A stretch of DNA of 64,000 nt from Polydactylus sextarius. Lineage: Eukaryota > Chordata > Actinopteri > Polynemidae. Made by a program: the position numbers and the translations under genes. The notes beneath the pieces are model-generated. The model had not been told where the DNA came from. It worked only from the letters and a program-made list of their open reading frames with translations, and did not search any database. The stretch lies in contig CM028907.1 of the NCBI GenBank assembly GCA_016801845.1, positions 25,665,950 to 25,729,949 of the forward strand, in the 5' to 3' direction. This document shows, piece after piece, positions 38,396-50,088 of this stretch (position 1 is its first letter; each line of letters begins with the position of its first letter).

Positions 38396-41300
38396 CTGCA
38401 GCTCTACATGATCATGGCTCTGATGGCTGCTTTGCTGATGCGTTTGCGATGTTTCCTCCTGCGGCGAGGTGAGGCTGGACGGAACGGGGCCGGGAGTGCA
38501 GACATTGAGCTGGGTGCCACAGTGTAGGGGGCTGGGAGATTTAAAAAAGACAGGAGAGACCACAGTAAATATCAGTAAGTAACCAGTAGATAAATGTGTG
38601 TGCATCCTGACAGCCAAGATATGTGACATTATCATGCAGCCATGAAAACTGAAAAGCATTTTTTTTTAATTTGCTCAGTTTGGGGAAACAAGTGATGCTG
38701 GTGTGTCTTTTTCCACCGAAAAGCAGCGAAAAGCAGATTTAGCTCTGTCACTGGAAGACCATAAACCAAGAGTAAACACAAAAAAGTAATCATTAGGCAG
38801 AAAATAGAAAGAGAGCCTAAATGACTAACGTTAACAGTCTCATCTTGATTTTAACAGAATAAACATGGGGCGTGGAGCTCCTGTAGTGGCTCAAGCTGCT
38901 GCACTCTGAAGGGCACCTGATAACCTTGAAGCCTGCATAACAAAGCCTCCGACCGCCTGCAGGTTTTGAGTCAAATGTGAAGCAGTGGGAAGTTCAACTC
39001 TAAGACTGCGGAGCTCTCGGGGGGGCTGAGGAAGAATAGCAGGACACATGTGGCTCTGGCTTTTAGTCATATGTGTGCAGTGAGCTGCTTCCTGCCCTGG
39101 GAAAAAAAACTCTTGCACTGTGATTTCTCTCAAATAATAAAATTAAATGTGGAGCCAAACACACGACAAGGGAAGTAATTTAGTAGTAGTCATAACAGGG
39201 GTTACCTCTCCCTAAACCAGCTTCTTCTTTTGGCTTAAAGCAACAGTGGTGATCTGTCATGAAGCACGTCTACAAATTCTACTAAATATTGGTGTGAGGC
39301 CCAATTTTTGTTTGTTGAATAAATTGATCTAATAACAATACATGAATAATTTATTCAATCATTCATCTGTTAGTGCTGAAAGATAAATGATTTAAAATCA
39401 TCTCCAGCAAATAAAATGTGGCCTGCGGCACAGTACATGTGGTGACTGCTCTCTGGCACAACATCTTTTACAATTAAAACCAAGTTGAGTTCTTAAGACA
39501 TATTGTCATGACACGTTCATAATAACAAACCCAACCTCAACAAGTTAAGAGAATTTAAGAGAAGCATTACACCATAATGTTAAAGATACAGGATGTAATG
39601 CAGTGGAGCAGTACCTGTTTTAAACACAGTGGGCTTTGGTCTTTGCTGTAGATGATGAGGATGAGGAGGAGTCCGCGGCTCCCTCTGTACCATCTCCAGA
39701 AGTTTCTGTCTCCTCTCCTCCTCTGTTAAATGACCATCTCCAATGGTCAGATTAGAGTCTTTTTCTTTTGCCTGATTGGCTGACTCCACGCTAGCTGAGT
39801 CCCCACTATTGGCTGACCCATTTTCCTCTCTCTCATTCCCTTCTTTCTGACTGACTCTTTCAGTCTCAGTCTGTTTGGGATTTGTGACCTCTGTATTTTT
39901 TTGGCTGGTCACAGAGTCTTTCTGATTGGTGGTTAGAGGAGGGGTGGGGTTTTGTTCTAACGTGGGTGGCTGGGTAGGGCTGACAGGCGGGGAGGCACTG
40001 TCTGACTGGGGAGCATTGAGTCGATATTGTGGCCTCAGCTCTCGGTCCTCCACTCCTCCGTGGTTGTGCTGTTGTGGATAATGTGGCTGGTGACGATACA
40101 GATATTGCTGCTGATACTGCTGTCCCTGTTGATGCTGTAATGCCTGTTGCTTCCTCTGTGTATGATGAGGATGATGCACTTCACCACCGCTGTTTGCCAC
40201 GTGCACACTGCCTTCCTCTCTGCTCCCATCATACCCACTCCCGTGTCCTACCGGCTGTGTGCTTCCCATGACACTATGTTCTGCCCTTGCCTCGGACGGC
40301 CAGCTGCTGACAGATCCAAGCACCCCAATGATTGGTTGCCGGGCCCCTGGCTGGATGTGTGTGGGTGCCTGGTGCACCCTGGGCTGTGTCCAGTGCACCA
40401 GCTGGGTGTAACTGCCCTGCTGCCACTGCCTTGCCACCGGTTCACGCTCCTCAGGATGGTAGCGCTGTTGGTTGTGCTTCAGGTCATCATGGCGATGGAG
40501 GTCGGCCTTGGAAGCATGAGTCTTGGGTGAAGCAGTATGAACGGATCGGGGCACGGGCACAGGAAGGTGGGAGGAGGGAGGAGGTTGCTGTGGTGGAGGT
40601 GGAGGTGGGTTAGGGTTGCTCTGAATTGAAGAGGAGTGAGATGAGGAGGAAGAAGATGAGGAAGATGAAGAAGATGTGGCAGGTTGGCACCTGCAGCTGA
40701 CGTGATCTTCCACTGAGATTATGGCTTTGTCATAGTGAGGTTTCCTGTTAATGTACTGGATTTTTATCACCTGGAAAAGGAAAAGAAAAAACATAAAGTG
40801 TGAAAACCAATCTCAGTTAATGTTTCACAATACTGATCTTACTGCATTATTGCAGCTGTTGCACAACAAGCAGCAAAGACAGTTAAGAAGGAGCTAATAA
40901 TTCCAAGAAATGCCATGGCTCTCGGCCAAAATGTACCTTAACATATAATTTTCTAAACACAGAAATGTCGATTTACCTGTTCTCAAGTAAGTTTGATCAT
41001 GTACGAGATCAGATTCTGAAATATCTTCTCAAGCCTCTAAATCATCACCTGAAAATTTAAGGGTTTAAGTCAGATTTGCTGCTTTTCCCTGTTGGCAGTT
41101 TTGTGCTAAGCTAAGAGTCTTTATGCTAAACTGTGGGCTCCACTAATGTAAGAGTATTCTAAATGGATTCCTCAAATTAGGGGTAATCCTTTATTTTGTA
41201 AAGGACTAAACTGTAAAACTCTTCAGTTCTTGGTGTTCTTGTCAACGTCAATAATACAGCAATAGTACATTATCATCATTTGACTGATGGCAGCTGTATG

Positions 41301-42206
41301 TACTGTGTACCTGTAGGTATCTGCTGGAGGTGACGGTGGGCACGCACTGCAGCAGCCTCGTGTTGCAGCAGCCCGAACATCTCTGTACCTCCACACAGGG
41401 TGGCCACAGCAGGAAGTTGGCGTTGCGGCGGTCCAACATGGACCTCGTCACTTCCATCACCTCTGTCCGAACTTTACAAGCCGCCTGTTGGGCCAGCTGT
41501 GCCTCTACTGGTAGAGAAGAGGAAAGAAGGTAATTAAAAAAGAGAAAATTTAGATTTTTGGCAGGATGGGGATAAAAAGTGATGTGAGACAGATGGAAGA
41601 AACAGACAGCCTGAAAAAGACACAATTAGACAGGAAGGAACATAAATAGATGTGGAAACCTACCAAGACTTCTAGTATATCGGCCATGGGTGCGGTTTGA
41701 GAGAATATCATGCTCATCTTCTTCTTCTTCTGCTTCTTCTATAGAAAAAAAATGAGGCAATGCGGGGGAGAGGGGGTGTTGAAGAGTGAGAAATAAAGGA
41801 AGAATAAGACAAAAACAAAAGTAGAGGGTTAATAATGTCAACTCAACATTTTCCAACTTTTATCTGAAATCTGGGCAACACTACCAGCACTTTCAAAAGT
41901 GATGAGAGGAACCTATAAAACATGCAAGGCTTTTAGGGCAGTTTTTAGCCAGGGTCATTGTTCACTGCACAAAGGAAGCCATTTTTTTTCTCCTCCCGTT
42001 AAAACAATTAGGCTATTTTCTGCTGCAATTTGTCTCGCCACTGTCAAGAATACTGTTGAAGGGAGATATGAGTTGTTAAATATAACTCATGTGTGGTTCT
42101 GTGAGGGTGTGTGTGTTTGCTCATGTTGTTATTTCATACTGTAGCCCCTTAGTCCTAATTATATCCCTGGTGTAGATATTGTGTAGCTTTTAGTCACTGT
42201 TTGCAT

Positions 42207-42248
<42 letters not shown>

Positions 42249-45200
42249 TACACAAATGTACAGAGTATTATTTGGTTGCCTGTTAGACATAATTAAACTG
42301 CCTTTTATGGAAGGAGACGAGGTCCATATTGTTCCCCAAACTGCTTTCTAATTTTATCAGTACATTTATCTGTATCTAAACGTATTGTAAGACATATTCC
42401 TAGTCTATGCTTTAACACAAGATACAGTTAATACTATAAATAAAGCCAGCCCACTGATTCAGACACACCTGTAGCTCAAACCTGGTCTCTTTTTTTGTTT
42501 TGTTGTTCTCATGTCTTGCAAAACATCAGTTTCAAAATTGTCATTATTCCAGATAAACAGAGTCACTTCCTCATTCCTCCTTCCCTTTGCTGGTTCCTCT
42601 CTGTTATGTCACCATGTTATTTATGCATTATGGAATGATCAAAGGATCATCTATTAATATACGTATGTGTGACTTGGTTTTGCAGAAGGATTAGACATAA
42701 TGAATTTTTTAATCACCCGTTGCGCTGCATGTGCGCCGGAGATTGTTTGGATTCAGCAGTAGAGATAAAGTAGTGATGTTGGTGGTAGTGGGTGGGGGGT
42801 GTCACAAACACACAAATCCATATTTCACAACTACAGGGGAATCCAGAGCAGGACAACAATGTAGTGACCTTGTACTGGAAGTTTCTCTCTTGCTCTTTGT
42901 CAGTTAGTCTGGTACAAACCAAGGTCACAGCTACTCTCTCCCTCTTTCTCCCTCTCTCTTTCTTACCAACACACACACACACACATGCACACACACACCC
43001 ACACACACACCAAGCTGGTTCGAGTCTCCCTGCTGTTCTCGGGTAAATATTGCCTTAACGTGGTGCTTGGCATGTATGCTGATACTCTCTTTTACTGCAT
43101 TCCTATCTCCTCAGGCCTCTGTAGACATACGCGCATACACACAGACATTAGCCTCCTCCACATCTGTGTTATAAGTGTGTGTGTGTGTGTGTGTTCATTA
43201 GTACCTATTGCATTGGTCTCCTGCTGCAACAACAGCTTCAGGTCATCCACAGAGGAGATGGGAGAGTTCCTCACCAGGTCGACCAGCGACGGAGGGAGAG
43301 GGTCACCCTGTGCAGACAGACACAGACTGTCAACTACAGTGAAATGAAAAACTATTAGAGACATTTACATAACAGGGGGGTCTGTGTGGGACACCACATT
43401 TATATCATCTTCAAAATATGTTAATTGAGCAGAAGTGGAGCAGCAGAGAAAACCTGTAAACAGACAGAGGTAACATGTAATATCCTCCAGTCAACTCTTG
43501 CTCCAGTTTCACTTCCTCCTGTAGAGAAAATGATCATTATGATTGGTGTTTGTTGTTGCTGTTGTCACTCTCTCCCTGTCTGTTTACCCACAAACACCAC
43601 AGTTGCTCCCAGTTATAACACAGGAAATTAGCCTTCCTGACACTCTCTCTCTACGTATCTAGTCCGTTTTGTTCTTTAAATCACACTTGCAGTTCAGTTC
43701 TTGTGTTATATCACCGAAACCTCAAGAAAAAAAGCAGTAGTTACACTCATAATTACATATAAAAAAAACAGAACGCATCTGTGTACAACGGGTACAGAAG
43801 GTGGATCGTCTACTAATCAGAAGGTCAGTGGTTTGATTCCCATCTTCTCAAGTGTCAAACAAAAATGGCAAAGTGTCCTTGGGTTCTGGTGGCTGTTCCA
43901 TCGGCCTATGAATGTGTGTGAATGCGTGCACACTTTCATAATAGGTAGGTATGTGCACTCAGTGAATGGGCTGTAAACAGGTGAATGGAAACGCTGTCAA
44001 GTAAAGCTCTTCGAGTGGTGAACAGATGGCTAGGGAAGTGCAACAGAAGTGCAGACCATTTATCATTTACTATAGAACACAAAAGTCTGTGAATATGCTT
44101 TTATTTAACAGTTGTGTAAAATAAAAGCAATTTAATGTAAGTAATTTAACTGTCACCCATAGAAAGAGAAAGAATGTGATATTTGATGAACTTTTCCTCA
44201 CTGTTATTGTAGGAATTCATTATGGATTCAGTGTGTTTTTGAGGAGACTTCAGTGGTCTCTTTATCAAGATTAAAGGCAGATTACTTAGTGTTGTGTGTC
44301 ACGTTTTGCTTTAGTTGGCTGTAAGTTGATACTATCTCAGCGTACTTGGAACAACATTTGATATAGTTGCATGCCAGAAAGATGCCAAAACAAATTAAGG
44401 AGTGTTAAGAATATGAGAGGAAAATATTTTTGGATAACTCTCTGCTGTGAGGGAAAATGAGGATGTTCATCTTCTTGCTTTGATCATAATACAAAATTTA
44501 TGACTATCTAACAAGGAAATGTGTCGCCCCTCTAATGATAATTATAATGATGTGGGCTGGGCCCAGTCACTAAAGATGAGGATAAAAGGAGTCAGATAAT
44601 CAGAGAGTTTATACAGTTAAATGTAGAATAATTTCCTTGCTGGTTATCAGAGTTTTCTATGAAGGCCTATCTAGGGCTATCAGGGCTTATGCTGTCCCCA
44701 CACTGTGGACATTCCCACTAGATTTAGTGATTTGTTTGGTTGAACACAAAACTTTTCTAGTTTCCTAGTTTTTCTACTTCACTCACTCCTAATGTGATGA
44801 GATGAAATGTAGTTACTGTTTATCCAGGGCAGGCTTTCACTGAGCATTAACCTCAGCTGACCTCGGAGGAGCAACGCAATGAAGGTGAAGGAGGTAAGAA
44901 ATCTGGAGATCAAAGATCATTAACTTGAATAAATCTAGTTCATAATCTAGGAGTTGAATAAATCTTCTGGCTCATAAATCTAAATCATAAATATTTCTTT
45001 CTGTGTACTTAAGCTTAAGACCTATTAAGTGGATAAACTACATATGGGTGTGGGACACTGAGTTGATATAATATTCCAATTAGCATACACATGACATCTT
45101 TACATTCTTCCTAGTGTCAGCTAGTTTCAGCCCTTGATCAGTTGCTTCCTTATTCTAACAAAACTGTTCTCATTTACATGCTTTTTTCTGTTCTGTTGTC

Positions 45201-46605
45201 TGTTCTTGTTGGTCTTTTAAATGCAACATCATCAGACAAAATCACTAGAAACTAAATTACTCAGAGAGAAAGATAGAAGCTTTGCTGTTCAGTCATTTGA
45301 CGGAGCGACAAAGGCACTGCATTGGCAACACTGCTCATAAAGGCTCTTTTAATTATGGAATAGAAAATACTTATCATACCAATGGCCAACAGGGAAACTC
45401 TAACACTCAACTAGCCAACCCACGGTGTAACTTCATAGCTGAGCCACACAGCATTCGGCTGACCAATGGTGTAACTTGATCACTCAGTTGCGGACATTCA
45501 CGTTGATAGGGCTGTTCTCACTGTTGTAGTCAGGCCAAAAGGAAAACATGTTGATAAAATATTTAAAGTGCAGTCTCCAGGAGACAAGTACCAAGAATAT
45601 CACACAGTGGAGTTAGGTGACCGTTATATTATGATTATATAAAGATTTTGTTTAACTGAGGCAGCTATCCCTGTAATATCTTTGGTTGTGTTAGGTAACT
45701 GCAATGATTCAAATTAAGACACTAATGGATTTGCAATTTAAACAAATCAGTGTGAATCTTTCTGAATGTAAAAGTGGATATTTTCCTCATCAGTTAGAGA
45801 GCTAACTTCTTTTAATACTGTATCTGATTCAAACCAGGTTCAGTGTTTTAGGATTTAAATGTCTCTCTCTGCTGTGAGTCCTCTCTTTCCGTCTCTGTCT
45901 GCTTTGTGGGCGGCGGTGGCTCAGGACACCTGGATGACTTTCACAAGCCATTGGCTGACCTAGTTAAGCAAACACACACACTCACACATATACAAACACA
46001 CACACACTCGCCCCCTCTTTTCCAGTTCACATACTGATGCTTAACCACTTAACTGTCAGCCCAATTTGTCCAGAGAGCCTCACAGAGACGTTTATTCACA
46101 CTCTCACACTCACACATGCAAGGGCAGTTTTCACTCTGCAACAAGCTATCATTACAGTAGACACTTTTGTTTTAATTGCAGACACACATTCATCCACACG
46201 CTACAACTCACACACGCACAAGCATGCACACACTGCCGCACACACACACACACACACACACAAATTATAGAGTGGAACACACAGACAGGAAATATCTCCT
46301 CACATGGACAAGCAACAAACCACTGGTTAAAAAAGACCAAGAATTGGACAACAAGCTAATAATAGTTATTTGAGCAGTTAGCCAGAATGAATCTAACACT
46401 AAGTTCCTTATTTGATACGTAACTCACATATACACACACATATATGCACACACACAAATAAGCCTCTATTGTGTGTTTAAGGTCTCTGTTAACCTGTCAG
46501 GGAAACTTCATTTTTCATATTCTACACTGCATGGGTTTATATAGCTATAAGCTCTTGGGTCGAGAAGACTGAAGTCTGAAAGGATGTCATGATATACAAA
46601 CAGGT

Positions 46606-46640
<35 letters not shown>

Positions 46641-48103
46641 AAACACACACGCTGTATGAGAGCCTTGTAGGAAGCCTGGAAGGCAAAGAGATTGTAAGGA
46701 ATGTTTGCGGAGAAAGGTGAAGTGTAATGGAATGTAATTATGGGACCATTTGACTGTTCACATACATACACACATCTACACATACACATACAGTCACACA
46801 TATACAAACATGCAATTAAACAGAGATGCAGACTCCGGGAGAGAAAAGAAAACACACACAAAAACATAGAATCTGAGTGTGTGGCGAGTGAGTCACAATC
46901 ATGCCGCACTGTCACAACACATGCCGTCTTTTATCAGAGATATGGCAGATGGCCAACATACTGTCGCATAAACTTGATACTCACAGAGCTCGATGGGTAC
47001 TCTCTCTCTCACTCACACACACACCCATACACACACACACACGCATAGCAGCAGAACAGATAGATCCCCACCTCCCCACCCCAGAAATCACAGCAAAGAT
47101 GAGGCTGTAGATGATGGATGGAAAGTCGACAGGGGCTGAAAGGAGGTTGGAGAAGAAATGAAAAGAGGAGATAAGTTGAAAATAGGCAACGATGAAAAAG
47201 GGGGGCTGGGCACTGCCAGCATCCCTTCTTCGAACAAGGCACTAAAATCTGTTCTTGCAAGAGAAGTCCCTTTAGTTTTTAAAAACTAAAGGGACAACAA
47301 TTGATCAATTAATCAAAATCCTTTTGTGGCTCACGACTGGTGCTATAGTGAAAAAACAGCCATTATCAGTGGATAGTTAGCAGTCCAGATTAGCAGGTAG
47401 TATTAGCCAGGCACCTGCAGCTGCTTCAAAGTAAAATCTTCAAGCTCCTGTTGGAGAAGGTGTCTTACCATAAACCTTTTACTGTGAAGCAGCTGCAGGA
47501 GCTCACAGAGGTGTTTGGGTGCTGTCTTATTGTTTAATTAAAGTTCACCCAGAGAATATCAGTAGAATATTGCTATGGTTACAGCATCTGGATTTAGATA
47601 AAATATTTATTTTTCATATTTATAACCAGTTTACATCTTGATTTTATTTTCCTTTAGCCTCTGACTGTGACCCAACAGACCATTTAGAAATCATTTCTCT
47701 TATTCCCTTTATTTCAAACTATCCAGTCGACCCTACAACCATTTTCCTCTAATGCTCCACGGAACAGGGCTTACAAAACAAATACTCTTATGTGGCGCTG
47801 TGCTTTATATCTGACAGACATGCACACAATGACCCCCCTCTCCACAAACACACACACACAACCATAACCACATATGTCCACTAACACATAAGACAGTTAC
47901 ACAGTTACAGATGTGTACACATACACACATAAACATACACACCCACTCCTACATGGCACACCGAGTTTGTGAAATCCCTGACAGATTAGTTGTTGTTCTT
48001 ATGTAAAATGGATCAAGCAGGGCAGCAGCAAATCATCAATGCTCAGCCTGCAGAGACAATAGTCTGACAACAACCTGTTCAAAAATTCACCAATCGGCTG
48101 TAT

Positions 48104-48145
<42 letters not shown>

Positions 48146-50032
48146 ATATAACACTTGTTATTTGAACAGCAGATGATGAAGGATCAAGTGTTTGAATGCT
48201 TTTATATGTTTGACTTAACTTTGGTTTGAATGGATTTAAAAATGAACTGTAACAGCAACAATCATTGTGTGTTGGCGTGCATGCCACAGCATAATGTTAT
48301 GACCAAAAAGGTCTGAGTGGATTATTACTTGCACACACAAAGGTAACCAACTGTAAATAGGAAATGATCTTTCCCTTGTGTGATAATATGTTCGGATGCC
48401 TTACTGAACCTGTAATGACTTTGCTGTATAATCTCTCTCTCTCTCTCTCTTTCTCTGAGTGTGTGTGTTTGTCTTTTTCTGAGACAGATGCAGCTATAGA
48501 ACTATAAAGACGTCAAAGATGTCTCAATTTTTTCCATCATTGGCATAAATCTTGTGACAGGATAAGGATTAGAGTGCTACAGAGCTCCAGGCAGACCTCA
48601 GTCTTAGGTCACAAGTCAGGCCAGTGTTTAAATATAAAAAATATCTCATCACACACAAAGACATCAAGAGATGTCAACTGTTTCTGTAATTATCCTGCAT
48701 GGGCCCGTTTTAAACCTGTGGCCACAAGGCCCTTGTGCAAGGCACTGAGCATCTTTAGCTGGCTAAAGTGTTACCACTGTTCTCTCTGGGTGAACAGAAT
48801 AGGATAGAATAGAATAGAACATCCTTTTTTATGCCACAATGCGGACACCTGAACTGTCTAAATGAGAAAGCATGCATGTTGAGAATCAAATGAAAAGATG
48901 CTGTGAGAATCAAATACATGTGACAAAGGCATAACCTTGAACAGACAACTGAGATGAGAAGCTGCCTAACTTGGTAGGATGTTGAGGGCTGTCCTCAGTG
49001 GATGGAAGGTTGGGTGTACTAAATGTGAAACACCAGAGCTTTGGTAGCTCAGACATAATGAGACGTCAACCACAGAAGTGGCAGATAAAAAATAAGACAA
49101 ATGAGTGACAGCTGTTTCTGTCATCTGACAGATCATCAACATGGCCAGCAAATGTTACACTAGGTACATGACTAAATAAGGCTGTGAATGACAGGGAAAC
49201 TGAGACATTTGTTCCCTCTCAGAAGAAAAAGTTACTAGATAATATACATGAAATACCGACGTAGGGATAAGAATCACTGGCACCTACTCATATGTTCCAG
49301 ATATTGGAAGAGATTTAGCAGCTGCTTACTAAAGAAAATGATGTCCGCTGGACACACGACTGCACAGTCTGCACTAAAACAATGTGTTTGACAGTGAAAA
49401 TGATTTTATTGGAGGATTGAAGACTTGGATGCTGTGGTGTGACAGTGAGAACAGCAGTTGGGCTGTTGAGTGGGTTGTAGCACCAGCTCTGTACTGTAGG
49501 GTACCTCCTGCTGCTGGGCCACCAGCCAAAGCCCTGCCTCACCCTCTCACAAATTCTCTCTACCTCTCTCTCTCTCAATCACACTTTGACTCTTCCTTGC
49601 AGCACTTCTGGAGAATCCCAGCCACTACACATGAAAAGGAAATGCACAAAGCACAAGCTGCAGAGTCAAAGAGTGGGAGGAGGACAGGACAGATTCATGT
49701 ATAGGCTGTCAAACATACAAACACACACTTTTGTCTTTTGGCACATAAACTGTAGAAAATATAGACTGCAGCTTCACCTCTGATTATGATCCTGAACTGA
49801 TCACATATACCAAGTGGTCACTGCTAAATTATCACTGTCACAATGTGGGCAGCGGCACAAAAAGTCAGAAAAGAAAGCACCCTGGCACCGAGGAAAAAAC
49901 ATCAGCATCATCACCCATCAAGAATATTTTAGATGCTAATGGGCCCAAAATAATGTCTCAGGATCAGGATATGTTTTTCCAAATCCATTTCTGAATCAAC
50001 AAAATAAAAAGTTTAATTACTGCATAATACTG

Positions 50033-50088
<56 letters not shown>

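Noticed and set aside
40147..40530. Plus-strand open frame of 127 codons opposite pdgfb exon 5
   Set aside because: It is a shadow of the GC-rich, low-complexity coding strand. The minus frame carries the PDGF domain and splice sites; the plus frame has no motif.
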